Source of the DNA: Thiomicrorhabdus sp965603495
Lineage (GTDB): Bacteria > Pseudomonadota > Gammaproteobacteria > Thiomicrospirales > Thiomicrospiraceae
DNA: 64,000 nt
Assembly: GCA_965603495.1 (NCBI GenBank)
Contig: CBFDDF010000001.1
Span: forward strand, 124,001-188,000
Direction of reading: 5' to 3'
Below are positions 7,829 to 16,382 of this stretch, piece after piece (position 1 is the stretch's first letter; each line of letters opens with the position of its first letter). Made by a program: the position numbers and the translations under genes. The notes beneath the pieces are model-generated. The model had not been told where the DNA came from. It did no database searches and worked only from the letters and a program-made list of their open reading frames with translations.

Positions 7829-8781
7829 TATGTTATTCTCTGCTTTTGAGGTTGGGTTGCCACCACAAAAACATCTTCAATGGTCGCTTCTATTTGGGTG
7901 ACGTGTAAGTTTTGTCCTAAAATAGCAGGCAGTAGAGCCAATTGCTGTTGAAGATAGGCCACCGGATTTTCAAGGTTTTTATTGAGCAATACCCGTAGGT
8001 TCTCTCCCAGTTGGGTAATACTGATAACGTCTTCTAAGGTCGCTAACTGTTGTTTGATGGGCATGACGGATCCGCTTTCAATTTTGACGACCCAAGCATC
8101 AATGTTCGACATTAACTCGGAGGGTGTTCCATCGGCAACTTTGCGTCCATGGTCTAGAATTGCCAGACCATGACAGCGTTCCGCTTCATCCATATAGTGA
8201 GTCGACACCAAAATGGTCACTCCTTCACTCACCAGTTCAAATAAAGACTCCCAGAAATCTCGTCGACTTTGCGGATCTACTCCGCTGGTCGGTTCGTCTA
8301 AAAACAATAATTTGGGCTTGTGTAAGGTTGCAGCAGCCAATGAAAGGCGCTGTTTTTGGCCGCCACTCATTGTCCCTGCCAGTTGACTATGCAGACTATT
8401 CAGTTGGTAGCGTGATAACACTTCGGTTATGCGTTGATGTTGTGATTTAGAGGGTAAGCCATAGGCTTGTGCCATAAATTTGAGGTTTTCATGGACGGTC
8501 AGGTCATCATACAAAGCAAATTTTTGTGCCATGTAGCCAATTTGGCTTTTGAGTTTTTCGGCTTGTTTGGGCATGTGCAGCCCTAAAACATCAGCGCATC
8601 CAGAAGATGGAGTGAGTAATCCACATAGCATTCGCATCGTAGTGGATTTTCCTGATCCATTGGGACCTAAAAAACCATAAATGGTCTGTTTGGGAATGAC
8701 CAAATCTAAATGATCGACAGCCATCAGCGTTCCGAATTGACGGGTGAGTTGCTCGCATTGAATGACCCATTCCTGATTCAT
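7828..8781 (-). CDS. ABC exporter ATP-binding protein
   Basis: 317 residues with one ABC domain. Walker A is GPNGSGKST (near residue 40), the signature is MSGGQKQRLSLAAA, Walker B is LLFLDEPTSGVDP, and the switch histidine is in STHYMDEAERC. The C-terminal 90 residues form the extra domain seen in drug/lipid exporter ATPases of the YbhF/DrrA type. It is half the size of YbhF, which has two ABC domains, so it should act as a homodimer on a homodimeric permease. The start lies 2 bp after the adaptor gene and the stop overlaps the permease start. Confidence 0.92.
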   Translation of the reverse strand: MNQEWVIQCEQLTRQFGTLMAVDHLDLVIPKQTIYGFLGPNGSGKSTTMRMLCGLLTPSSGCADVLGLHMPKQAEKLKSQIGYMAQKFALYDDLTVHENLKFMAQAYGLPSKSQHQRITEVLSRYQLNSLHSQLAGTMSGGQKQRLSLAAATLHKPKLLFLDEPTSGVDPQSRRDFWESLFELVSEGVTILVSTHYMDEAERCHGLAILDHGRKVADGTPSELMSNIDAWVVKIESGSVMPIKQQLATLEDVISITQLGENLRVLLNKNLENPVAYLQQQLALLPAILGQNLHVTQIEATIEDVFVVATQPQKQRIT

Positions 8782-8783
8782 GT

Positions 8784-9785
8784 TTACTCCGATGTTGAGT
8801 TCATAGTATCAAGGTCAAATATCACGGTGAGCGGTAAGCCCGCAGGTAGGTGTCTTACTTTGGTATCCACAAAATCCAACTTGGCCAAATAGCTTAAGCG
8901 CGAGCGGTCAGCTTCAGTGAGGGAATAGTAGGGTGTGAAATCTGGTGAATATTGGATGGACCTAACTTTTGCATCAAATACTTGGTCTACACCATCAATT
9001 TTTATTTGAGCGCGTGTTCCAGGCTTGACTGCTGCGCGCATTTGTTCAGGTATGTGAATCCGTGCATAAGGTTGATTACCTGCCAGCATCACGGCAACAA
9101 CGCTGCCTGCTTGTGGTTGTTCACCAATTTCAAAGGGTAAACTGTCTAAAATACCGGCGCGTGGTGCATGGATTTGAAGGCGTTGTAGATTTATTTCATT
9201 GTGTTTGACTTGATTATTAGCCGCTTGCAGAGCCTGTTTTGCTTGTTCTAATGTTTCTATTCGAGTGCCTGACTGTAGCTTTAATAAATTTGCTTGGTCA
9301 AATGCCAGTATTGATTGAGTTGTGGTAACGGCATTTTTGGCTTTGTCTAAATCATCTTGGCTGAGGTGTTGTTGTTGATGCAGTTTTTTTATTCTTGAGT
9401 ATTCAAGGCGGGCAAGATTTAAGAGGCTTTGGGATTTAATCACCGATTGTTTTGCCTGTTCGATATCTTCTTTTCTGCTGCCTGTAGTGAGCTCTTCTAG
9501 TTTTGCGGCAAGCTGATTACGTGTGGCAATCGTACTATTCAAAATTGCACGAGCGCGACGCGGATCGAGGATTAAAATAATATCGCCTGCTTGAAGGTAA
9601 TCACCCTCTGCGGCAGGCCGCTCAATAATAGGCTCACTTATTTCGTTGACAAGTTCGACCCGTTCCCACTCAAGTTCGCCCACCACGGGAACCGTGTGAT
9701 TGTTTTTGTATGTACAGCTTGAAGCCATTATGACAAAAGTTGAGAGCAAGAGACCTATTGTTAAAATGTTGGTTTTCTGATGCAT
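8784..9785 (-). CDS. HlyD-family periplasmic adaptor, likely lipoprotein
   Basis: 333 residues. An N-terminal hydrophobic segment ends in IMASSC, a possible lipobox, so the protein is probably lipid-anchored in the periplasm. The first part of the lipoyl domain has EGDYLQAGDIILILD. A coiled-coil hairpin spans about residues 80-180 (Glu/Gln/Leu-rich), then the second lipoyl half (LQIHAPRAGILDSLPFEIGEQ). The beta-barrel part follows (GTRAQIKIDGV). The adaptor links the inner-membrane ABC exporter to an outer-membrane channel; no TolC-like gene is next to it. No clear Shine-Dalgarno precedes the ATG. Confidence 0.87.
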   Translation of the reverse strand: MHQKTNILTIGLLLSTFVIMASSCTYKNNHTVPVVGELEWERVELVNEISEPIIERPAAEGDYLQAGDIILILDPRRARAILNSTIATRNQLAAKLEELTTGSRKEDIEQAKQSVIKSQSLLNLARLEYSRIKKLHQQQHLSQDDLDKAKNAVTTTQSILAFDQANLLKLQSGTRIETLEQAKQALQAANNQVKHNEINLQRLQIHAPRAGILDSLPFEIGEQPQAGSVVAVMLAGNQPYARIHIPEQMRAAVKPGTRAQIKIDGVDQVFDAKVRSIQYSPDFTPYYSLTEADRSRLSYLAKLDFVDTKVRHLPAGLPLTVIFDLDTMNSTSE

Positions 9786-10003
9786 ATGCTTTCATATACT
9801 CGATATTGATTGAAGCTTAATGCTACTCCAAAAGGGTGCGTGAAAATATCTTTTTCAGGAATTATAATTTCAATTAATATTGAATCAATTGGTGCAAAAT
9901 CATGTGGTTGAGCTATAGATTGCCATAATTCGTTTTGTTTTGCATGGTGTTGAGTTCTGGTAGCACGTCTTTTAGGATGCGGATGGTGCTTCCACAAAAT
10001 CAT
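9761..10003 (-). CDS. Doubtful small ORF upstream of the adaptor
   Basis: An 80-codon frame that overlaps the start of the HlyD adaptor by 25 bp and fills most of the gap between copB and that gene. The first 35 residues are basic and His-rich, the rest looks more protein-like (IDSILIEIIIPEKDIF). I recognise no family. It could be a small gene, a remnant, or chance. The overlap and same orientation would fit translational coupling, but there is no clear ribosome-binding site. Confidence 0.22.
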   Translation of the reverse strand: MILWKHHPHPKRRATRTQHHAKQNELWQSIAQPHDFAPIDSILIEIIIPEKDIFTHPFGVALSFNQYRVYESICIRKPTF

Positions 10004-10055
10004 TCGGCTATAAGTTTAAGAAAATATTATGGAGGGTGGGTATGCTTAGATTTAA

Positions 10056-10082
10056 AAGTGCTTAATTGAATATTAAGCACTT
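10056..10082 (-). terminator. Rho-independent terminator of the cop operon
   Basis: A hairpin with arms AGTGCTTAAT and ATTAAGCACT (10 bp, perfect, plus one flanking A-T pair) and a 5-base loop lies 17 bases past the copB stop codon. On the minus strand it is followed directly by TTTT. This ends the copper operon and separates it from the exporter genes. Confidence 0.8.
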
Positions 10083-10098
10083 GATTTATCAGAGTAGG

Positions 10099-10824
10099 TT
10101 AAAACCAGAAACTGATACCAGCCACTAAGCTGGTCTCTTCATCTTCGGTACTCATGTCAGCGGTATTGCCGTATTTTTTATGCCAATTAATACCAATATA
10201 AGGTGCAAATTCTCGCTTGATTTCATACTTTAAGCGCAAGCTTAAATTTAAAGAGGAAAGCCCTGAACCAATGCCCATCTCTGGAATGTCGGCAGTGTAA
10301 GCACTGGCGTCAATCTCGGGTACCAAGATTAGCTTTTGGGTAATCAAGGCTTCGTATTCGGTAGACGCTCGCAGACCGATGTTTCCATCACTGTCCACTA
10401 AAACATAACCTTCCGTTTCAAAGAAGTAAGGTGCCATGCCAGCTAAACCAACCGCTGCCCAACTGTGTGATTCCTCGCCACTGGTATCATGCGCCAAACC
10501 GACCTGAACATCCCAGTAAGGCGCAATACCTTGGCCGTACATCAACATATTTTCACTGTCGGTGTCACCGTCAACGGATTCGCCTTCGGATTTAATCACC
10601 AACCGTTGTAGACCTTTCATTACCCAAAAATCGAGCTCCCACTGTTTTGGGTTGCCTGCTGAATTGCTGACCTCGAGTTTATCCATTGTAAACTTTGAAA
10701 CCAGCGGTTCATCCATCATGCCCGCCATTGAAGTATTGGCATTCATCAGTAGACCTAAAGTGACCAGGCCTGGTAGGATGAGTTTTTTGCTCATTTGAGC
10801 CATGTTTATATTTGCATTTTTCAT
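10099..10824 (-). CDS. copB: Copper resistance outer-membrane protein CopB
   Basis: CopB/PcoB family, an outer-membrane beta-barrel that works with the periplasmic oxidase CopA in copper tolerance. The frame extends upstream, but the start at 10824 (MKNANINM) is chosen because AGGAGAG stands 6 bases before it. The signal peptide runs to about residue 35 (LILPGLVTLGLLMNANTSMA). Repeated amphipathic strands follow, and the chain ends in GISFWF with the terminal Phe typical of barrels. The Met/His-rich N-terminal extension of many CopB proteins is missing. The ribosome site overlaps the copA stop, so the two are coupled. The signal-peptide region contains one copy of the window's palindrome (10763-10774). 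Confidence 0.88.
   Translation of the reverse strand: MKNANINMAQMSKKLILPGLVTLGLLMNANTSMAGMMDEPLVSKFTMDKLEVSNSAGNPKQWELDFWVMKGLQRLVIKSEGESVDGDTDSENMLMYGQGIAPYWDVQVGLAHDTSGEESHSWAAVGLAGMAPYFFETEGYVLVDSDGNIGLRASTEYEALITQKLILVPEIDASAYTADIPEMGIGSGLSSLNLSLRLKYEIKREFAPYIGINWHKKYGNTADMSTEDEETSLVAGISFWF
10763..10774. repeat. Palindrome ACCAGGCCTGGT inside copB
   Basis: Exact copy of the 12-base palindrome, here preceded by TG but not symmetric beyond the core. It falls in the signal-peptide coding part of copB, where it reads Pro-Gly-Leu-Val. See the findings for the whole family. Confidence 0.9.
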
Positions 10825-10834
10825 ATTATCTCTC

Positions 10835-12907
10835 CTAAGCCACAATTACTTTTCTGAACATACCTGCCATGTGATACAGCATATGACAGTGGTAAGCCCA
10901 CACGCCCTTGGCATCGACCGTTACGCGGTAGCTGATACGGGCGCCAGGTTGCACAATAATGGTGTGTTTTTTAGGCATATAGTTGAGGTCACCAGACTCT
11001 AAATCACTCCACATACCATGCAGGTGCATTGGGTGGTTCATCATGGTGTTATTGATAAAGGTAATCCGCACGCGTTCGCCATATTTAAGATGAATCGGGT
11101 CGGCCTGCATATAAGGCACGCCATCAATAGACCACATATAGCGTTCCATATTGCCCGTGAGCTGCATCTCGATTTCACGATCGGGTTTGGCATCGTGAGA
11201 CGTTGGATAGAGATTACGCAGGTCGGCGTAAGTCAGCACCTTGCGACCATTGTTACGTAAACCGACACCTGGATCAGATAGACGGTATTGCGCATCTTCC
11301 GCCCGCATATTGGTGTGTGGACCCCATTTCACCTTGGCCCTCTCTACCGGCCAGTCTGCGACCTCTAAGTTAGCATCGTAATCGGCTTGCATCTGATGTT
11401 GCGAGTGATCCATGCCGGACATGTCATTATTCATCTCAGGCGCAGTATGGTGCATGCCTTGATGTTGCGAATGATCCATGCCTGACATCTCATGGTTCAT
11501 CTCAGGGGGAGCCTGGTTCATGGCTTGATGTTGCGAATGATCCATGGCGGACATGTCATTGTTCATCTCAGGGGGAGTCTGGTTCATGCCCTGATGTTGC
11601 GAGTGATCCATACCGGACATGTCATTATTCATCTCAGGCGCAGTATGGTTCATGCCTTGATGTTGAGAATGATCCATTCCCGCCATGTCATTACCTGCGC
11701 CGCCATGCATTGAGTGATCCATACCGCTCATGTCCATCGCCATATCACTGTGTCCGAGAATCGGCAAAGGATCCATTTGAGGAATGGCTGCAATCAAGCC
11801 CATGTCGGTGGTTAGACTGCCGATGGCATAGCCTGAACGATCAATCGCTTGGGCGAAAATGGCATAAGCCGATGCATCTTCTGGTTCAACCAGCACATCA
11901 TAGGTTTCTGCCACACCAATCCGGAATTCATCCACAGCAACGGGTTGTACCAAATTGCCATCCGAGGCAATTACCGTCATTTTTAGACCAGGAATACGCA
12001 CATCAAAAAACGTCATTGCTGAACTATTGATAAAACGTAAGCGAACTTTTTGCCCGGGCTTAAATAAGCCGCGCCAATGGGTGGCAGGATTGACCCCATT
12101 CATGAGGTAGGTATAAGTCGAACCTGAAACATCGGAGAGATCTCGATCGGTCATCGACATTTCATTCCACATTTTACGGTTATTAAACGCGGCCATAAAA
12201 CCCTTTTCTTGAACTTCACCGAAGAAGTCACCGATGGTTCTTTGACTGTAGTTGTAATAATCGGGCATTTTTTTCAGGTTTTTAACCACCTGATCAGGAT
12301 CTTCATCGGTCCAGTCGGACAGTTGAATAACATAGTCCTGTTGGTATTCATATGGGTCTTGGATTTTTGGCAAAATAACAATCGAACCATACAGCCCGTT
12401 TTGTTCCTGAAAACCAGAGTGGCTGTGATACCAGTAAGTTCCATGTTGCTGGACTGTAAATTTGTAGGTGAAGGTTTGTCCGGGTTTAATCCCCGCGTAA
12501 GTTAGACCGGGTACGCCATCCATTTCAAACGGCAAAATCATGCCGTGCCAGTGAATAGAGGTATCTTCCTTAAGGGTGTTTGTAACATGTAGAGTGACTT
12601 CATCGCCTTCACGCCAAATCAGGGTGGGACTCGGTAGCATATTATTGACCGTCACTGCAATTTGCGGTGTGCCACTGAAGTTGACAAGGGATTCGCCAAT
12701 CTCCAGGTAAAACTCGGTGCCAGTTAAGGTTTTTGGATAAGACGTTAAGGGCTGTGAGTTGGTCACAGTAGGCACGCTAGCGAACAGGCTTGTAGGGCTA
12801 AAGCCGACGATAGCGCCGCTAATGACTGCACCCTTAATGAAAGTGCGTCGAGACAGTGGGTTTGTACGCACTGTATTTGGATTTTGAGTGGGTTTTTTCG
12901 TGTTCAT
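10835..12907 (-). CDS. copA: Periplasmic multicopper oxidase CopA with Met/His-rich repeats
   Basis: 690 residues. A twin-arginine signal (SRRTFIKGA) sends the folded protein to the periplasm. Copper ligands are visible in three cupredoxin domains: HWHGM (about residue 120), YWYHSHSGFQEQNG, HPMHLHG, and the C-terminal HCHMLYHMAGM, with the type 1 ligands including the last Met. Between about residues 395 and 505 lie five copies of a 22-residue repeat such as MSGMDHSQHQGMN, rich in Met and His, likely to bind Cu(I)/Cu(II). CopA oxidises Cu(I) and stores copper. AGGAG stands 6 bases before the ATG. It is the second gene of the operon, after the small leader protein. Confidence 0.96.
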   Translation of the reverse strand: MNTKKPTQNPNTVRTNPLSRRTFIKGAVISGAIVGFSPTSLFASVPTVTNSQPLTSYPKTLTGTEFYLEIGESLVNFSGTPQIAVTVNNMLPSPTLIWREGDEVTLHVTNTLKEDTSIHWHGMILPFEMDGVPGLTYAGIKPGQTFTYKFTVQQHGTYWYHSHSGFQEQNGLYGSIVILPKIQDPYEYQQDYVIQLSDWTDEDPDQVVKNLKKMPDYYNYSQRTIGDFFGEVQEKGFMAAFNNRKMWNEMSMTDRDLSDVSGSTYTYLMNGVNPATHWRGLFKPGQKVRLRFINSSAMTFFDVRIPGLKMTVIASDGNLVQPVAVDEFRIGVAETYDVLVEPEDASAYAIFAQAIDRSGYAIGSLTTDMGLIAAIPQMDPLPILGHSDMAMDMSGMDHSMHGGAGNDMAGMDHSQHQGMNHTAPEMNNDMSGMDHSQHQGMNQTPPEMNNDMSAMDHSQHQAMNQAPPEMNHEMSGMDHSQHQGMHHTAPEMNNDMSGMDHSQHQMQADYDANLEVADWPVERAKVKWGPHTNMRAEDAQYRLSDPGVGLRNNGRKVLTYADLRNLYPTSHDAKPDREIEMQLTGNMERYMWSIDGVPYMQADPIHLKYGERVRITFINNTMMNHPMHLHGMWSDLESGDLNYMPKKHTIIVQPGARISYRVTVDAKGVWAYHCHMLYHMAGMFRKVIVA
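11395..11724 (-). repeat. 66-bp tandem repeats in copA (Met/His-rich)
   Basis: Five units of 66 bp begin at 11395, 11461, 11527, 11593 and 11659. The spacing is exact and in frame (22 codons). The units differ at a few bases (for example Gly/Ala and Pro/Thr-Ala swaps), and the last unit is the most divergent. Each encodes a DHSQHQ.M core plus a Met-Asn-Asn linker. Copy number can change by slippage or recombination without breaking the frame. Confidence 0.92.
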
Positions 12908-12993
12908 GTTGAACTCCTAAAATCTAAAAGAATAGAATTAACGCTATAACGGCAAGGTGCCAGTCAATGGTTAATGCAGACTAGAGAATAGGG

Positions 12994-13425
12994 TTAAACG
13001 AGCGGGGGGCGCTGCTCTGGCGGAATAGGACGGGCTAATAAAGGGACTTGGTTGGAGGTGCGTGTTTGGCTTTGTTCAACGGTAAAGAGTTGTAGGTTTT
13101 CTGCAGTGGTAATGGCAGAAGCCGCTGAAATAAACGAACAGCTATTGTCCATGCAGTTGCCATCACATTGATGTAAACCGGCATTAGCACAGCCCATAGA
13201 ATGGCTTGTTGAGTGATGGCCGCTTGAGAGATCCATAACGGCATGATCTTGTCCATGCAACATCATCATTTCACAGTGCTCACTATGCAGCATCAAATCC
13301 ATCATCTGAACTTTTTCCACAGCCTGCGCTGAACCTGTATGCACCATTAATCCTTCGGCAAAAACAGGCCGAATAATAAGCGTTAAAGCTAATAGGGTGA
13401 ATAACAAGTGTTTAAAGTGTTTCAT
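12994..13425 (-). CDS. Small periplasmic Met/His/Cys-rich protein, CopL-like
   Basis: About 143 residues from the ATG at 13425 (MKHFKHLLFTLL); a longer frame exists only by using a TTG at 13461. The signal peptide ends near FAEG. The mature part is rich in metal-binding residues: MMDLMLHSEHCEMMMLHGQDH, then CANAGLHQCDGNCMDNSC with four cysteines. Small proteins of this kind stand just before copAB in several proteobacteria (copL) and are needed for copper-induced expression or copper binding. The identity is by position and composition, not by a clear family motif. It precedes copA by about 86 bp and is probably co-transcribed. Confidence 0.62.
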   Translation of the reverse strand: MKHFKHLLFTLLALTLIIRPVFAEGLMVHTGSAQAVEKVQMMDLMLHSEHCEMMMLHGQDHAVMDLSSGHHSTSHSMGCANAGLHQCDGNCMDNSCSFISAASAITTAENLQLFTVEQSQTRTSNQVPLLARPIPPEQRPPLV

Positions 13426-13524
13426 ACTGTAAAAGACAGGCTTTCCATAATTTTCTTTCAAGATTAACCAACATTGCCAAAAGTTACAAGCTTTAAAAAA
13501 TTAGGCAGATAATCCGTTGTTGTC

Positions 13525-13542
13525 GTGACCAGGCCTGGTCAC
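13525..13542. terminator. Palindrome downstream of the histidine kinase gene
   Basis: An 18-base perfect palindrome, GTGACCAGGCCTGGTCAC, lies about 40 bases past the kinase stop codon and about 100 bases before copL. No U-run follows on the minus strand, so its role as a terminator is weaker here than at the other copies. Confidence 0.5.
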
Positions 13543-13582
13543 TTTTCTTTTTATGCCTTGGCAAGGTCATTATGTTAAAGGG

Positions 13583-15517
13583 TTAATGACTTTTAATCGG
13601 CAGTTCAATGTAAAAGGTAGTCCCTTGCTCTGGGCTAGTGATAAAGCTAATTTGGCCAGAATGCTTTTCAATAATCTCTTTGGTGATGGCGAGGCCTAAT
13701 CCGGTACCCCCTTTCTGACGAGTCGCTGAAGAGTCGGCTTGAGAGAACTTCTCGAACACTTTGTCTTGGTAATCTAACGGAATACCTGGCCCGCTGTCCG
13801 AGACAGAAATCCGAATGGTTTGATCATCACTCTGGGTTGAGATGATGACAGGTTTATCTTGCGGTGAATATTTGATGGCATTAGATAATAAGTTTAACAA
13901 TGCTTGTATCAGTCGGAGTTCATCTCCCATGACTATCACACTGTCCTCTGCCATCGGTTGCCAAGCACATGACACACGATATTTGTCTGCATAACCCCGG
14001 TTGGAGTTAATCGCTTGGCTGACTAAGTCATTGAGAGGAATGGGTTTAAAAGTCGATTCGGACAGTTGCAGTTTATTGATGTCCAGTAAGTCATTAATCA
14101 ATAGCTCCAAACGTTCGCTGTTATTGGCTGCGATTGTCAGCATATCCAGGGCTTTTTCTGGCATGACGCCGATCTTACCGGAAAGCACCATGAGTAAAGC
14201 ACCTTTGATGGAGGTCAGAGGCGTGCGTAATTCATGACTGACTACAGGGACAAACTCATCTTTTAAACGTTCAACTTTGCGGCGTTCAGTGACATCATTG
14301 AATATCACCACGTAACCGATAGTTTGCGCGTTCTTCTTTAAGGGCGTACTGGTGTATTGTATGGGGAAGCTCGTCCCATCTTTACGCCAGAAAATCTCAT
14401 CTTCAACGCGTTGAATTTGATTATTCGTAAACGCCAAGATCATCTTACAATCTTCATGAGGGTAAGCAGTGCCATCTGAGTGAGTGTGATGGATAAGCGA
14501 ATGGAGCTTTTTACCCAGCAATTCTCCAGTTTCATAGCCCAGCATTTCACAGGCGGCGGTATTGATAAATGTCGCATGTCCTTGCGCGTCCATGCCTAAG
14601 ATGCCTTCCCCCGCTGAATTGAGTAACAGGCTATTTTGTTGTTGGACATCCGCTAACTCGTCCATGGCTAAGTTAATTTTTTTGGCCATAAAAACTACAA
14701 ACAGTAAAAGAATAATGACAATCGCCGTTGTACTTAATGCGCTGGCAAAAGCGGGGTCTAGCCATTCCATACGGCTTGAATAAGCACTCATGCTAATGGC
14801 AATAAAAGGAATCAATATGACAAAAGGCGTGGCCGCTCTCGCGAGCTTGCTGCCAATATCATTACCAATGAAGATTGCAAAAAAGCCATACTGCATTCGA
14901 GTGATAATTAAGGCAAATATTAAGAGAGCCGAACTGATTAAGGTGTGTGGTGAGGTCAAGGTCTGGGTAGATTGACTGAATAAGTTTGAGGCTTGAAAGC
15001 TGTAACCTGCTAGGATCACTAAAACGATTGCCATCAGCAGAATACATAAAGTATCTATGAGTTGATGGATACGTTTGTTGAAAGTGCTTAGCAGCATTAA
15101 GCTGATTCCTAAGATAAAGTAGAAACCGGCCGTCTGGATAGACATTCGTCCAGGCATATCTGAATGAATATCAGGCGCTAATAAAGTGTCTATCTGAAAG
15201 GCCGTTCCCGTCATGTGACCCAGGAGCGCAATGCCTGAGATAAGTATGACGCTGAGTGCTAATAGTTTGCCAATCACTCTTTTGAGAGGGGTTTCTGATT
15301 GTATTTGGCTCAGACTGCCGATACTGAACAAAATCACCAATGCCGTATTGGCCTTCATTAATGACCAGCCGTCAGGCAGTAACAAGCCTATGCTGGGTAT
15401 TAGCCAGCCCACCAGGACGGTTATCGCAATCAAAGCCGCGATTATAAAACTGAAACGTTGAACTATTTTTAAAGTCTGGTTGATTTCGTTAACAGGTTCA
15501 GTAACAGTAGTTTGCAT
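13583..15517 (-). CDS. Membrane sensor histidine kinase with PAS domain
   Basis: 644 residues. The first 270 contain about eight membrane helices with short loops. A coiled segment and a PAS domain follow (about 290-410, GILGMDAQGHATFINTAACE and DEIFWRKDGTSFPIQY, ending in VVIFNDVTERRK). The dimerisation domain has the phospho-acceptor His in VVSHELRTPLTSIKG. The ATPase domain has the N box LLNLLSNAIKYS, G1 DSGPGIP and G2 GGTGLGLAI. No receiver domain is attached and no response regulator is adjacent, so the partner is unknown. It lies upstream of the copper genes in the same direction, separated by a palindrome; a role in copper sensing is possible but unproven. AAGG is 8 bases before the ATG. 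Confidence 0.92.
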   Translation of the reverse strand: MQTTVTEPVNEINQTLKIVQRFSFIIAALIAITVLVGWLIPSIGLLLPDGWSLMKANTALVILFSIGSLSQIQSETPLKRVIGKLLALSVILISGIALLGHMTGTAFQIDTLLAPDIHSDMPGRMSIQTAGFYFILGISLMLLSTFNKRIHQLIDTLCILLMAIVLVILAGYSFQASNLFSQSTQTLTSPHTLISSALLIFALIITRMQYGFFAIFIGNDIGSKLARAATPFVILIPFIAISMSAYSSRMEWLDPAFASALSTTAIVIILLLFVVFMAKKINLAMDELADVQQQNSLLLNSAGEGILGMDAQGHATFINTAACEMLGYETGELLGKKLHSLIHHTHSDGTAYPHEDCKMILAFTNNQIQRVEDEIFWRKDGTSFPIQYTSTPLKKNAQTIGYVVIFNDVTERRKVERLKDEFVPVVSHELRTPLTSIKGALLMVLSGKIGVMPEKALDMLTIAANNSERLELLINDLLDINKLQLSESTFKPIPLNDLVSQAINSNRGYADKYRVSCAWQPMAEDSVIVMGDELRLIQALLNLLSNAIKYSPQDKPVIISTQSDDQTIRISVSDSGPGIPLDYQDKVFEKFSQADSSATRQKGGTGLGLAITKEIIEKHSGQISFITSPEQGTTFYIELPIKSH

Positions 15518-15814
15518 AAAGAGTGCCTTTCATCAAGTTAATTTGAGCGTCATTTATCACTTATAGCCTAAGCAGTTTAATATATTTTCTGGCAGGGAGC
15601 ACCCTTAAATCACAAGGGGGGTTTAGATAAAAGTAGGGCACAGTTAAAGCGCATGTTATTTTAAATTCTGGATGACATTTTGTTGATAATTTCCACGCTG
15701 AATGTAACAGGAAAATAGGCTGTTTAATTTGAAATTTGAAGACGCTCAAGGGGTTAAGGGACATGCTATGATTAGCCTTATCATTTTAAAATTAAATAAA
15801 AGGTTCAAGTGCTC

Positions 15815-16351
15815 ATGAAATTGTCTGTCTTGATCAAGGCATTTACGTTGTTTATATCGGCCAGCTTCTCTCAACAAGTCTTTGCTGAACCGCTTAAGAT
15901 GGGTGACTTAGCCCCGGATTTTAAATTGACAGATCAGCACGGTGGTATGATTGGCTTAAGTCAATATCAAGGTCAGTGGGTGGTGCTGTATTTTTACCCT
16001 AAAGACGATACCCCGGGTTGCACTAAGGAAGCCTGTAGTTTTAGAGATAATATTAACCATTTGATTAATCAGCAAGCCGTGATTTTGGGGGTGTCGATTG
16101 ATAGTATTGAAAGTCATCAGGCCTTCTCGACAAAATTCAAACTGCCTTTTTCATTGCTGGCAGATGAAGAAGCGACCGTCTCCAAAAGCTATGGCGCTTT
16201 GCTGAATCTAGGGTTTATGAAGTTTGCCAAACGTCATAGTTTTATCATTGATCCGAGCGGTAAAATCGCCAAAATTTATAGAGATGTGGATCCTGAAAAG
16301 CATGTTCAACAAGTGTTAGAGGATCTGAAATCGCTGCAAAAAGGCCTTTAA
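15815..16351 (+). CDS. Secreted thioredoxin-dependent peroxiredoxin (BCP/PrxQ type)
   Basis: 178 residues. Residues 1 to about 24 look like a signal peptide (LIKAFTLFISASFSQQVFA), so the enzyme is probably periplasmic, unlike cytoplasmic Bcp. The active site reads FYPKDDTPGCTKEACSFRD. The first Cys is the peroxidatic one and the second, five residues later, fits the atypical two-Cys PrxQ pattern. It reduces H2O2 and organic peroxides. A GTG two codons upstream (15809) is 5 bases from AAGG and is an equally possible start. The next gene, mtfA, follows after 31 bp. Confidence 0.9.
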   Translation: MKLSVLIKAFTLFISASFSQQVFAEPLKMGDLAPDFKLTDQHGGMIGLSQYQGQWVVLYFYPKDDTPGCTKEACSFRDNINHLINQQAVILGVSIDSIESHQAFSTKFKLPFSLLADEEATVSKSYGALLNLGFMKFAKRHSFIIDPSGKIAKIYRDVDPEKHVQQVLEDLKSLQKGL

Positions 16352-16382
16352 TGTTTACTTCCTTGGTGAGCAGAGTCAGTCG

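Noticed and set aside
11492..11713. Plus-strand ORF with His/Leu repeats
   Set aside because: Antisense shadow of the 66-bp copA repeats.
11395..11724. Possible CRISPR array
   Set aside because: Units are contiguous, in frame and without unique spacers; they are coding repeats of copA. The same holds for 29101-29240.
15561..15764. 67-codon minus-strand ORF upstream of the kinase gene
   Set aside because: No ribosome site, odd composition and no family; it lies in the AT-rich gap between divergent genes and looks like chance.
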